Shown: positions 18,101 to 26,962 of the stretch, in pieces
Numbering within the stretch: position 1 is the stretch's first letter
Layout of the letters: every line of letters starts with the position of its first letter
IMG/VR virus record: IMGVR_UViG_3300029266_001866
Location: 1-28,437 of that record
Source of the DNA: a virus
DNA: 28,437 nucleotides
Reading direction: 5' to 3' (one strand)
Notes under the pieces: model-generated
The model's database searches: none
Seen by the model: only the letters and a program-made list of their open reading frames with translations
Told to the model about the DNA's origin: nothing
Translations under genes and position numbers: made by a program

Positions 18101-18496
18101 AATTTCAAATTTCAATGCAGGAATTGTTATTGTTGCAGATTCGTTAAAAACTGGTATTGTCATTGAAGCTTCAGTATCATCTCTTCCTACATATTCATTT
18201 GTTGAATCTTGTACTTGATCCCAGTTTTCAACACCTTTTCCAAAAAGATGAAATGAATCTGTGCAAAGTTCTGGAATTGGCCAATAATATTCAGATTGCA
18301 GTCCTGTTCCATAAAAATCTGACCATTTTATTTCGCCAGATGTTGGAATGGATTTATTACTCACGAAATCTTTTACATTTCCATTTGGGTGACCCCTATA
18401 ATATTCACTTATTTTGTGTGGTGAACTATTATTATCTGGATTAAAATTTACAACGATTTCAGATAAAGATAATTTTCCTGATTTTGGTATTGCCAT
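15113..18496 (-). CDS. Glycine-rich tail fibre/adhesin with C-terminal Hint domain (1127 aa)
   Basis: Residues 1-64 carry a motif common at the start of phage fibre proteins (SGKLSLSEI, then KISEYYRG, then IPTSGEIKWSDFYGT). Residues about 182-425 are glycine-rich (SSGGGSGS, LRGGAGGGD, GVGGAAGQHGGRG, NITVGAGG), as in adhesin tips of T4-like phages. The middle, to about 985, is beta-rich and unrecognised. Residues 988-1095 form a Hint domain: CFLAGTMVTMEDG at its start, IETIDLGESV, then SGSH with His1043 (block B), then YNFGTENRRLEI. The usual terminal His-Asn is absent. Hint domains cleave or ligate at their first Cys, here Cys988. Start ATG at 18496 follows a weak GAG. The stop overlaps the start of the GNAT-like gene. 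Probably a receptor-binding or fibre protein, possibly self-processed; the processing is inference. Confidence 0.85.
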   Translation of the reverse strand: MAIPKSGKLSLSEIVVNFNPDNNSSPHKISEYYRGHPNGNVKDFVSNKSIPTSGEIKWSDFYGTGLQSEYYWPIPELCTDSFHLFGKGVENWDQVQDSTNEYVGRDDTEASMTIPVFNESATITIPALKFEIGSELGEDLRYERILENTSTVARDLGLPTTSFAPGEWRMIVPKKFKRLRIMISSGGGSGSVQKTIVSGDELKNRKTKGIVELGYDGRDSTIWMEDAAINLRGGAGGGDVSEVGGVIKTGNLYDQTLSTPENPIVSGGFPTSYENKSSDTPTEYIVSNTMVPANGSISFGRNNFPINILHKVSYIDNRGHAVNRESGLGEDSLFGTGGAPGIEYTYSGARQTEITQVSDISFGVGGAAGQHGGRGSEESGYTGTEAGQAGITGYFGDFEVNGGDIINITVGAGGKNSKNQFNDIEMQTFPFTQSSKISESGYGGDGIVQIIGSHGHSHSKLTHPGWILEDDSGDILASSYAKSVSVRGVTTFQGSMTSARSVDVMGSNDVNNPKMYRLRFSARIGKNGDVPMKTRFCHLGKKSVKVDVLGRKIFLNSPALEGLYNNPDTSLTVEQVSGSYRPRDQTDFEDIDNWFISTCPVKFELTHRSSYSNTATFTKVASTAVATNRGGGPASFTLSKSQSVVEFRMASQERYVLTPQNLDGTGRSVESNNRVASYVRNRNQMQLDDSGAMNSFASADMAVTYEGMGGFYLSGNSPAVVQIDKTNSNASGVQRHPEAHLINYQNGNGLTLVEYNSNWTIKGGSISTPKKLTPANFPELFHNIDLVTDGPESKSLVFGTTGHPIDGPSFWPYSWHRDWTISGGRIKELFGSETVRLGEDYMRLVMFHRLGRIITKAEFDGGGTTGAVAEFEYVGNFPELYERFYWQHQFGTDDEEVTVHSNFRLKSDWKEIARNSDRLNDRGGLISKSIYWIKSDWQSLAYSVYDTTVENTTYFSCGYRGVQHNGMGTTVAHTWVKKKDKWWDINLCFLAGTMVTMEDGTKKAIETIDLGESVKTGGRIFACGKFLSDDLHDYHGIKVSGSHMVLENGNWIQVKDSPDSNFISDEVVTTYNFGTENRRLEIEGITFTDYFEMHEKEKLQLVGDEYFNHWRDQDSTSKQKTMEIMNK
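15197..15535 (-). other. Hint (hedgehog/intein) domain coding segment
   Basis: Encodes residues 988-1100 of the fibre. Visible landmarks are Cys988 at the splice-type N-terminal edge preceded by WWDINL, the pattern AGTxVxMEDGxxKxIE, a block-B-like S-x-x-H (Ser1040, His1043) and a block-F-like YNFGTENRR. After ITFTDYFE a short charged tail of about 35 residues follows instead of an extein. No homing endonuclease is inserted. Confidence 0.75.
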
Positions 18497-18517
18497 GTTT
18501 TGATACTCTTTTTTACC

Positions 18518-18525
18518 TATTTATC
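18518..18525 (-). promoter_or_regulatory. Probable late promoter, GATAAATA
   Basis: Minus-strand GATAAATA, one mismatch from the late consensus, lies 22 bases before the ATG of the Hint fibre gene and includes the TAA stop of the preceding gene (18523-18521). Its position matches the other late promoters of the window. Confidence 0.5.
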
Positions 18526-19714
18526 CGACAGAACCGATATATGCCACAATATCTCCGGAACAAGTAATGACTCTTCCGTCCGAGCCTTGTATATTTAAAT
18601 CTCCATTATTTATATCAAGTCCAGTACTCATACTGTCACCATCAGGTTTAGCCCTCCTGACAAATCCACCATTATTAGTATAATCATCGTGCATAGGTTT
18701 TAACCAACCATATATAGCATTTATTGCATCAACAATAGTTGTACCTTCTAATCCAGTTGCCAAACCGGCAACAGTACCCACGTCTTCTATTTTGGTTCTA
18801 AGATCAATTTGTGATTGTAATGAATTGAGTTTGACTTCAAGATCTTTGTCTATTTTTTCATTCAGCAATAAAATATTATCATCCAATATCTTAATATTAT
18901 TTCTTACACTGGTTTCGATTGCATAAGTGTTTCTAGGATCTACAACCGAAATACCTTGTGGACTATCAGTACCTAATGTTGTAATAATATTGGTAATTTT
19001 TTGTGAATTTTGTTCTGTTGAAGTTGAGCTTGCAATTCTACCATCTGTATTAGTTTTGATTCTATTATCAAGGATAACCAAATTCTTTTTAATATTTGCG
19101 TAGCCGCTTGTTTCTACTGACAAATAGTTTATTGTACTATCTGACCAATTAAATTTAGCGTCTGCCTGAGCACCCAGTGTGTCGATGAGGGTGTCTAGTA
19201 AGTCTGCCTTTGACTTGACTGCAATATCTAATGTAGTGACTGCGTTCCATAGTGAGGTGGAAGCCCCTACATAAGATGCCCCCGTCATTAAAGGAAATGT
19301 ACCATTAGTACTGATTCCAATAGCTACTTGACTTATATCTAATTCCGATTGAATTGCAAGATCTGCAGCTTTTCTATCAATAACTTCTTTGTCTATTTGT
19401 GTGTCGGTGTTTGTTTTTTGCCAACTATAATTGTTATTGATTGCTGTTACCAAATCTACAGCACTAATATCTGACTCTAGAAGTGCTAAATTGCCAATTG
19501 ATTGTGTATTTGTATCAGCCTCATTGTGTACTTCGTTGATCGAATTTACAATAGAAAATTTATCAGAAGTGTTAAGAAGTGCCAAATCACCGATATTATC
19601 TTTGGCGGCCTCTGTATGGACAATCATAGCGTTAGTTTTCTTGCGCCATTCTTCGAATGTATCAGTATTTTTTACGGATTCCATCTTTTCCAAGTCTTTG
19701 TATACTACGGCCAT
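18521..19714 (-). CDS. Tail fibre-like protein with coiled-coil repeats (397 aa)
   Basis: The ATG at 19714 is one base after the stop of the small upstream gene, so the two are translated as a unit. Near the N-terminus TFEEWRKKTNAM is a motif seen at the start of cyanophage-type fibre proteins. Residues 41-62 and 73-95 are two copies of a repeat (IGDLALLNTSDKFSIVNSINEV and IGNLALLESD...LVTAINNN), a pattern typical of trimeric phage fibre shafts; a further weaker copy (VAGLATGLEGTTIVDAINAI) is near 330. Several heptad-like stretches lie between. The C-terminus is short and glycine/aspartate-rich (GDSMSTGLDINNGDLNIQG). No enzyme motif. Likely a virion fibre or fibre-connector protein; attachment site on the baseplate is unknown. 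Confidence 0.75.
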   Translation of the reverse strand: MAVVYKDLEKMESVKNTDTFEEWRKKTNAMIVHTEAAKDNIGDLALLNTSDKFSIVNSINEVHNEADTNTQSIGNLALLESDISAVDLVTAINNNYSWQKTNTDTQIDKEVIDRKAADLAIQSELDISQVAIGISTNGTFPLMTGASYVGASTSLWNAVTTLDIAVKSKADLLDTLIDTLGAQADAKFNWSDSTINYLSVETSGYANIKKNLVILDNRIKTNTDGRIASSTSTEQNSQKITNIITTLGTDSPQGISVVDPRNTYAIETSVRNNIKILDDNILLLNEKIDKDLEVKLNSLQSQIDLRTKIEDVGTVAGLATGLEGTTIVDAINAIYGWLKPMHDDYTNNGGFVRRAKPDGDSMSTGLDINNGDLNIQGSDGRVITCSGDIVAYIGSVG

Positions 19715-19715
19715 T

Positions 19716-19925
19716 TTATTTTTTCTCCAATATCTTTATTAAAAGTTCTTTTATTTCAGACATCTCGTTTTGCAAATCTGTGATATCTTCTTTTGTTTGT
19801 CTTTGTGCATTAATTTTTGTCATATACTGTTTATATGATTTTACATCAGTATTGATAATTGCATTTGTAGAACTATCTCTCACATAATTTTCGTGGTCTT
19901 GTACCTTTAATTTTTCTTTTTTCAT
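19716..19925 (-). CDS. Small conserved-type coiled-coil protein (69 aa)
   Basis: The gene fits tightly between its neighbours: three bases after the stop of the 2333-residue gene and one base before the next ATG. GTTAAGAT directly upstream gives only a weak ribosome site, so coupling to the gene before is likely. The N-terminal half (YVRDSSTNAIINTDVKSYKQY) resembles short uncharacterised proteins found next to fibre genes in marine T4-like phages. The C-terminal half (DITDLQNEMSEIKELLIKIL) is a clear heptad coiled coil. It may help a fibre protein trimerise or assemble, which is inference; it has no known function. Confidence 0.75.
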   Translation of the reverse strand: MKKEKLKVQDHENYVRDSSTNAIINTDVKSYKQYMTKINAQRQTKEDITDLQNEMSEIKELLIKILEKK

Positions 19926-19928
19926 ATC

Positions 19929-22900
19929 TTAACTCGCTAATGCAATTATTCTTAGGTCTTTTATTTTTGGCACAATTGCCGAGTTTTCGGTTGTCATTAC
20001 AATTTTTACTGAAACTGAAGTAAATTCTGGTAAATCTTGCAAATCGAATTCAAACTCTTTAAAATCATCTTCATTCACAGAATTAATACTATAGACATTC
20101 GGTCTTTCCATTAACAACCACGGTCTGTTAGCAAAAACCTGTTCTTCTGAAGTTTTGATTCTATAGTAAAAATCAATATCACATGGTGACTGTTTATTTA
20201 CGGACGCAATAGTTTTCAAAGATGTAGAGGCCTGATTTAAAGTAACTTCTTTTGTCATATATTTAGTTGCAATAGAACCGCCTGTGGGTTCAGTCTCTGC
20301 AATAAACCCTGTATTGACAAACCCTCTTTGTCCAGAAGTGGTATTTGTTGGACTATTTGTTTTATTTGATATAAGAATTGCACTCATTCTTTGAGTATCT
20401 ACAACAGGAGAAATATTATCAAATCCAGAAGACAATTTCAATTTTATTGCCAATGATTTTTTATCAATTGCAGTAGACGAAGTGTTGAAAAGTTTTTCGT
20501 TTGTGTCTGTTGCCATCATCATTGGAGAAGAAAATTCTATATTTTGATTCGGTACAAAGAACTGATAATTAGGATCTTTAACGCCTGGCACTCTATTGGA
20601 ATCTTGAGATGTACCAGACAATCCACGGTACTGAGCAGTAATATCAGTATTTGGCAGTTCTATTGTTTGAACAGTTGGTTTCATTAGATCAAATTTAAAA
20701 TTGCTTTTAAATCTTGGAGCAAAATTAGTATTGCTCTTCGGAGTATATGTATTTGTCACTGTCGGTAATTCTGCAGCAGAATAAGCAATACTTTCTGTAG
20801 AAGATCCTTGAGCATAAAAATTATTTCTCATATCAATAGTGAATGTATCATACGTTGTATTGGTAACTAGGTGATCGCCATTAAAAGATCCTGATGGAAA
20901 TACATCATATGTTCCATGAAAATCTGATAAAGTAACATAGTTATATCCTTGTCCCGACCACCGATCTGTTGGAACAAATCCCGAAGTGTCATTCACACTA
21001 AAAGTAATTTTTGATGAATTTTCAGTTATTTTCATACTCTGTGGTCCAAAATCTTTTGACCATAAATCATTATTATTGTCATCATATTCAGAGTTTTGTA
21101 ATACCACTTCTCCACTAGCAGATGTGTCGAATACGGCTCTATGTACTCTAAATTTCAAATCTTCCATTTGATCAGCTGTCCAAGTAGATGCGTTCTGAGA
21201 TTTAAAGAATACACCCGCATGTGGTTGAGCTGAAATTACTCCCAAACCATCCATTCCCTCTTGGCCCATTCTTGAAATATGAGCCCTATATCCTTGAGTG
21301 TCAGCCATAATAACAATACAATATTCCGTTTGATCCTGAACATAAATTGGGGAAGGAAATACAAACTGTGTAGGTGTGTTACCAAGATCAGAAATATTCA
21401 CTTTGCTTGGGTATAGAATTTTTTCACCCAATATTTTAGGGCCAGGATAACCATTTACAGTGTGTCTAATTTGGCATGTAACAGGTTTTATATCGTCTTT
21501 AGTAGAAAAGAATAGGTCGACTGCACTAATAAACATGCCACCGTCCATATCAACCATGATTGTCTGTGCTAGCGGATCATACCACCCTGATCCAAGAGAT
21601 ACTGAGTTGATAGGTGGTAGTTGTTGACTGATAGGTTCCATATCATCAACATTAGTGACCGTAAATTCCGGAACCCTTGTCAATACAATTTGATCAGCAA
21701 CAGTTTCTATAATACCGGATGCAGAATATGTTGTTTGACCTTCTGTGCCTGCATCGCCGGCATTATTCATCTGGTCAGACATTCTAAAAATTCTTTCACC
21801 AGTTTTGAATCTCATATTTCCAGAATTCGGAAGTGAGAATATTCCAGAAATAAATCCAGCTTCATTTGTTCTAAGATCTGAATTTGCTGCTACTAAATTA
21901 TCCCCAGTAGGTAATGTTCCAACTCGTTTTTCGGAAAGTCCGGTCGGACTATTCGGATCCGGCCACATAACAGTCATTTGTTCTCCGGCAGTATATGAAC
22001 CCTCTCGGCCACCAAATTGTGCAAATACATTATCTGGTCCCACATGTAGTGTAATAGTAGTTGCATCGATCCAATCAACATCATATACATTGACTTTATG
22101 TTCGCTGGTGTCTCCTACCAAACCAACACTTCCCCTGTTATCCACCAACACATCTCTATTATTTTTAAACCACTCGGCAATAACTTCATTCGTATCTGTG
22201 AATGTGAATTTTCTAGTACTTTCACAAAACTCCGAAACTGCTACGCCGTCAAAATACGCATACAATCTCGTATTTGATTTCATTTTTTCAGCAGAGAAAT
22301 AAACTTGTCTCGAACGAATATATGGAACCACTTCAGTTTTCAGAGTTTTAGTTCCATAATTATCTCTTTTATCTAAAGGCGCTACAGTTGTCAATAGCCC
22401 AGTACGTGTTTTAGTACCTACTTGCGTCTGTTGGGTTGTTGTTGTGTTTTGTGTTCTCCACCACGCGCCGCCCTTTGCAGGGTCTTGAATCGTCCTGCTA
22501 CTACTGGATGTCGCGCCTGACTCTATGCCGGTCCAGTTATTTTCCCATTCGCCCCATTCTGTACCCATGACTCCATCAGCAGGAAGTAAATGTTTGAATA
22601 CTTCATACTCATCTCTTTTGTCTGTCACAATATCTGGGGCCTGATTAGTTTCTTTCCAATCATCAGTTGAAGGATAAAGATTTAAACTACCTTTAAATGA
22701 GAAAATTGCAAAAGGATTTACATTGATTGTTTTTGAAGATTTTTCCTGTGCCATCACAATCTCACTAGTATATGGCAAGTAAATTTTCTGTTCTTTAAGA
22801 GCATATCCGAAAGACTCTACTGTGTTGATTTTAAGATTGATATTTTTTGAGGTATGGAAAGGTCTCAATTCTCCCCTATTACCATCAATAGCCACTCTAT

Positions 22901-25900
22901 AATCTGGGTCTGCTGTCGCACCAACATTATGATTTTGAAACTGATCTACAATAAACCCATTTTTAAATCTATCATTTCCATCAGCATCTGTAACTTTCAT
23001 ATCCATTGTATCTTTTTCTAAAAGATTGAGAGATGTATAATATTCTAAATTGGAAATTCTTTTTTCCAACTTTCCAATATCCCTCATAGTATATCTTCTA
23101 TTATCCAACATAGAAACTGATATTGCTTCTGGACCTACTGTATATGGTTGTGTTGTTAATTCATATATAACCATAGCATCTGTCGGATCATCGGGCAACA
23201 TTGGATTTAATGAAGAACTACCGTATTTTATTAGAAATTTACCCTTTGGTGTGACATAAAGTTTATCTTTTCTACCTAGATATGCTCGAAGATCTGCACT
23301 AATAGCGCTGCCTGTTCTGGGATAGTTAATAGCCGTATTGCTTATAACACCCTTGACATTTGGCCATCCACCACCTACTAGACCATCTGAACCATCTAGT
23401 TGTGACCACTCCAAAGCAGGCCTAAAGTCTAAAACATCAGACAATCTATCTTTATCGAAGAAATCAATATCATTATAATTAAGATATGAATCTACTGAAG
23501 CATAATCTCCGACACCATGACTCAAGTAAGTATATATTAAAATAGGTCGTCCCTTACAACCCTCTGCCGCGCCTTTAAGACTCGCTGTTGCAAGTCCCAG
23601 AACATTTGATTTACTTCCAGTGTCTAAAATATATCTATCAGTAACATCATTAATTTTAACAGGTATGTCCGTCTGATTTGAAATTGCAGTTACACCAGCA
23701 ACAAACATGGTTAGAATTTCACTAGAAAAGGGATTTTTTATACCAGCCTTTGTTAATCCAGACTCTACAAGTTCATATGTCATGGTATTAGTGTCGTTTT
23801 GTAAACTTACATCGAATGGACTAGAACCGGTCTGTTCCCAAAAATCATATGCTTTCACAGCAAATTCAAAATTAGCCTCTGACATTTGGTGGATATTTTT
23901 CTTATCCGAAGAATCTAATCCTACTCTATACGCATAATTATTCACATTACATGTATCGTATAGTTTTTTCAATTTAGTCACGTCCGAATGGTGTAGTTGG
24001 TAGTGATTTATCGACACCTGTGTTGTAGTACTGGTCCCCAATCCCGTCAAGGTACTAAGTAACTGACCAGAAGAAGTGGTTCTTTGAGAAGCAATATCAG
24101 TTTCATATGTACTAGAATTATTTGTGTCGTTAGTCGCCACAATTGAGTTCCAATTTATCCCTGTTATATTTGCACCCGTCAGAGTTGATAATGAGAATGG
24201 CATTAATATTTGAGTATTTGTTGTTTTGAGTTTTTCTTTGGATTGAGTTTTTCTAACTGGAGCAAAAATATTTACAGTTGAGGATGATAAAGAACTTGTA
24301 AAAGTAACTTCTTTAAGATCGGCAGAGAAACTGAAAGATGACTGAACTCCTACCACACCAGCACCAACAGTTGATCCATTTGGCGGAGCCCATACATCAA
24401 ACAAATTTGTTGTTTGTTCAAAATATTCATCTGCGGCCGCTAAGGAGAGAGTAATAGAACCAGTAGCACTACTGGTCGAGCCAATAAATTGTTTCATAAC
24501 AGAATATTGTGTATCTACTGTAGCAGTTCCACTAATGTCATCTATACTGCGTACTGTCTGTACCCAGTTGTTACCTGTGTTAATTATACTACTACCCTCG
24601 GAAGCAGTTATAACTGTTTTGCTGAAAAGTCTAGCGGAAACTCCTGTATCTTTAATGGTAGCGTCAGTAGCATTGCCACTATTTGTAAATGTTCCGGATG
24701 AACTTACACCACTAGCCTCTAAAATTACTCTATTAAGAATAAAACTATCTCTAGGCAAAATATTGGTAGTACCAATTTGACCGTTTGTCCCACCCGCATT
24801 ACCAGAATTCAATGGTTTTACCATTAAGAGTCCAGTATATTGATTAAAATAATATACTATTCCCCTAATTGCATCGTTATCTTTTTCATATAACATAGTT
24901 TTTATGGAAAACCTACCATTAGTTTGCATTGTGGTCATTTTTGTTAATATATTTGCGCCGAAATCATATACTTTAGTAGATCCAATAGTTTCTATCGATG
25001 TCAAAGATCTTGCATTTGACATGTTATATTCAACACCAGTTCTAGGATTAGTTTCAAATTCTAAATCATACAAATATACTTTATATATTCCTGTTTCTTG
25101 AGCAGTAACAGGTGGTCTAAAATCTGAGGTTGTATAGTTATTACCTCGAGCACTACTACTAGAGTCATCAAAATAATGAACTGCCTTGACCTTTGCCGTT
25201 CCAACAATATCAATACCATATGTGTTTGTACCCAAAACGCCATTAGACAGAGTACCAGATTCAAACATATTTTCTGGAATTTCGCCCGCAACACCGTTAA
25301 CAACTATTCCAGCTGCGCTTTGCGAGGTTATTGCAGAATCTGCCGAAACTGAAACCCATTTTTCAGATGCGCCGGACCCAATGTGCATATTGACCAAATT
25401 AATAGAACTATTGACTTTTGGTAATCCCTTCACATCAGAAACAAAGATATATGGGCCCAAATCTACTGGAATAAACTCATTATTTTCTTTGTAAATTTCT
25501 CTTGCTTTATCGTATATAAGATATTTACCTTGTTTTGTGAGCGCCTTAGATTCTATTTCATAACCTTTTACATATGCCTTACCAGATTCAATACCAATTG
25601 CAATTTTATTTCTGACGGCATTGATTAAATTTTCATGTGTGAGGCCTGGATAGTATTTTGTTTGAGTTGCATCTAATACCTGATCGGGGTAATTTCTAAT
25701 ATCCTGTTGAGTTATTTGATGAGATTGTCCAACTCCATCTATAGTCATTCCATATTCTTTGGGCATTTTAGTTTCAGCCCAAAATCTAGCCTCAACATCT
25801 GTGTCAAATACAAAATCTGACATATCAAAAACACCTTCATTTTCATCTTCATTATAATATTCTCTAATATCCAATTTAAAAGGTCTGACCGTGTAATCAC

Positions 25901-26930
25901 CAGATTCGTCATAGGTTCTTCTGGCCAAAGTTTTCATTAAAATTTCATAGTCATCTCTTGCTGCCTGAGTAGCAATCTTACCATCTTTAACACTAATTAG
26001 TTCTACAAAACCAGTAGTATCTATCACATCAATAGGTCTCTTTACCAATGTTAATTTTACTTGCAATCTATCTGCGCCTGGCGCATTATAATTTACACTA
26101 CCCAAAGATGTATCAAGCAGGGAAGTGTCATCGTTAGACGTTACAACAGTTTCGGAAATTTCTAAACCAATTTTTACAGATGGATCGGTAGTATATTTAC
26201 TTAAAACAATACTTTGTGATTGGACTTTTATTAATTGTCCACCGATATAATAAACACCTTCTTCGATAAAAGCAATCGTCCCACGACCAATAGGATTAGT
26301 AACAACAGAATTTGACATAACTTCGCAAATTAAAGTAGAACCATCTGTTCCAGTTGTTACTAGTGTTTCGCCCTCAACAAATGTAGAAGTTGCCCCTTCT
26401 GCAATAGTAACAGTCTCTCCATTAACTATAAAAGATGTGGTGCCTGCCTCAGAATTTTCAATACTAACTAATCCAGAACCTGTATTGACTTGTGTGGTCG
26501 AAGCGGGAGCTCCATCAAGGTATTTCAAATATAATGTGGTCGGTTCATCTCCATCGGACTCATAATCCGTAAAATCTCCATCGCTATTTCCATCTACAAT
26601 ATCTACATGTTTAACGACTAATGCTTTCAATCCAGTTTTATTTCCTTGAACTACTTTTCCTACAAAATCATTTGCAGATGGTAACGCTGTTGGAAGGGTA
26701 ACTTTTACATACTGAGCATATAAATCAATTGCAGCTTGGCCAGGAATTACCATTGCGCCTTCTTTAAAAAAATGATCAGACAAATTGCTGATTTGTTTTT
26801 GCAACAAACTCTGCATTTGAGTCAATTCTCGTGCCTGAATAGAATTGCCAGGCTTGAATAATATTTTTAAATATCCCTTGTTTACGTCATAATCGTCAAA
26901 ATAGGGCGTGACATTAAGATTTAAAGTCAT
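19929..26930 (-). CDS. Very large virion protein with DUF4815-type N-terminus (2333 aa)
   Basis: One uninterrupted 7-kb frame. The N-terminus (YFDDYDVNKGYLKILFKPG, then QARELTQMQSLLQKQISNLSDHFFKEG) is the signature start of DUF4815 virion proteins of marine T4-like phages, and I take this domain to cover roughly the first 600 residues. Near residue 1290 a helical RISNLEYYTSLNLLEKD segment appears, and near 1780 the motif SGWYDPLAQTIMVD followed by FISAVDLFFSTKD, both typical of the same family. The C-terminal part contains an LPEFTSVSVKIVMTT beta segment. It follows gp8 by 32 bases, where T4 has gp9 and gp10, so a baseplate-peripheral or fibre-anchoring role is likely. No separate promoter is seen in the gap. 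The start ATG has only a weak GAGAG upstream. Confidence 0.85.
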   Translation of the reverse strand: MTLNLNVTPYFDDYDVNKGYLKILFKPGNSIQARELTQMQSLLQKQISNLSDHFFKEGAMVIPGQAAIDLYAQYVKVTLPTALPSANDFVGKVVQGNKTGLKALVVKHVDIVDGNSDGDFTDYESDGDEPTTLYLKYLDGAPASTTQVNTGSGLVSIENSEAGTTSFIVNGETVTIAEGATSTFVEGETLVTTGTDGSTLICEVMSNSVVTNPIGRGTIAFIEEGVYYIGGQLIKVQSQSIVLSKYTTDPSVKIGLEISETVVTSNDDTSLLDTSLGSVNYNAPGADRLQVKLTLVKRPIDVIDTTGFVELISVKDGKIATQAARDDYEILMKTLARRTYDESGDYTVRPFKLDIREYYNEDENEGVFDMSDFVFDTDVEARFWAETKMPKEYGMTIDGVGQSHQITQQDIRNYPDQVLDATQTKYYPGLTHENLINAVRNKIAIGIESGKAYVKGYEIESKALTKQGKYLIYDKAREIYKENNEFIPVDLGPYIFVSDVKGLPKVNSSINLVNMHIGSGASEKWVSVSADSAITSQSAAGIVVNGVAGEIPENMFESGTLSNGVLGTNTYGIDIVGTAKVKAVHYFDDSSSSARGNNYTTSDFRPPVTAQETGIYKVYLYDLEFETNPRTGVEYNMSNARSLTSIETIGSTKVYDFGANILTKMTTMQTNGRFSIKTMLYEKDNDAIRGIVYYFNQYTGLLMVKPLNSGNAGGTNGQIGTTNILPRDSFILNRVILEASGVSSSGTFTNSGNATDATIKDTGVSARLFSKTVITASEGSSIINTGNNWVQTVRSIDDISGTATVDTQYSVMKQFIGSTSSATGSITLSLAAADEYFEQTTNLFDVWAPPNGSTVGAGVVGVQSSFSFSADLKEVTFTSSLSSSTVNIFAPVRKTQSKEKLKTTNTQILMPFSLSTLTGANITGINWNSIVATNDTNNSSTYETDIASQRTTSSGQLLSTLTGLGTSTTTQVSINHYQLHHSDVTKLKKLYDTCNVNNYAYRVGLDSSDKKNIHQMSEANFEFAVKAYDFWEQTGSSPFDVSLQNDTNTMTYELVESGLTKAGIKNPFSSEILTMFVAGVTAISNQTDIPVKINDVTDRYILDTGSKSNVLGLATASLKGAAEGCKGRPILIYTYLSHGVGDYASVDSYLNYNDIDFFDKDRLSDVLDFRPALEWSQLDGSDGLVGGGWPNVKGVISNTAINYPRTGSAISADLRAYLGRKDKLYVTPKGKFLIKYGSSSLNPMLPDDPTDAMVIYELTTQPYTVGPEAISVSMLDNRRYTMRDIGKLEKRISNLEYYTSLNLLEKDTMDMKVTDADGNDRFKNGFIVDQFQNHNVGATADPDYRVAIDGNRGELRPFHTSKNINLKINTVESFGYALKEQKIYLPYTSEIVMAQEKSSKTINVNPFAIFSFKGSLNLYPSTDDWKETNQAPDIVTDKRDEYEVFKHLLPADGVMGTEWGEWENNWTGIESGATSSSSRTIQDPAKGGAWWRTQNTTTTQQTQVGTKTRTGLLTTVAPLDKRDNYGTKTLKTEVVPYIRSRQVYFSAEKMKSNTRLYAYFDGVAVSEFCESTRKFTFTDTNEVIAEWFKNNRDVLVDNRGSVGLVGDTSEHKVNVYDVDWIDATTITLHVGPDNVFAQFGGREGSYTAGEQMTVMWPDPNSPTGLSEKRVGTLPTGDNLVAANSDLRTNEAGFISGIFSLPNSGNMRFKTGERIFRMSDQMNNAGDAGTEGQTTYSASGIIETVADQIVLTRVPEFTVTNVDDMEPISQQLPPINSVSLGSGWYDPLAQTIMVDMDGGMFISAVDLFFSTKDDIKPVTCQIRHTVNGYPGPKILGEKILYPSKVNISDLGNTPTQFVFPSPIYVQDQTEYCIVIMADTQGYRAHISRMGQEGMDGLGVISAQPHAGVFFKSQNASTWTADQMEDLKFRVHRAVFDTSASGEVVLQNSEYDDNNNDLWSKDFGPQSMKITENSSKITFSVNDTSGFVPTDRWSGQGYNYVTLSDFHGTYDVFPSGSFNGDHLVTNTTYDTFTIDMRNNFYAQGSSTESIAYSAAELPTVTNTYTPKSNTNFAPRFKSNFKFDLMKPTVQTIELPNTDITAQYRGLSGTSQDSNRVPGVKDPNYQFFVPNQNIEFSSPMMMATDTNEKLFNTSSTAIDKKSLAIKLKLSSGFDNISPVVDTQRMSAILISNKTNSPTNTTSGQRGFVNTGFIAETEPTGGSIATKYMTKEVTLNQASTSLKTIASVNKQSPCDIDFYYRIKTSEEQVFANRPWLLMERPNVYSINSVNEDDFKEFEFDLQDLPEFTSVSVKIVMTTENSAIVPKIKDLRIIALAS

Positions 26931-26962
26931 ATGTGTTTTCTCTCATTAGTTAGTTAAACAAA

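Noticed and set aside
21745-22302. Plus-strand frame of 185 codons
   Set aside because: Lies inside the 2333-residue gene on the opposite strand, composition is not protein-like, and no expression signals are seen.
26931-26962. Search for a late promoter between gp8 and the 2333-residue gene
   Set aside because: No TATAAATA-like element in the 32-base gap; the two genes are probably cotranscribed.
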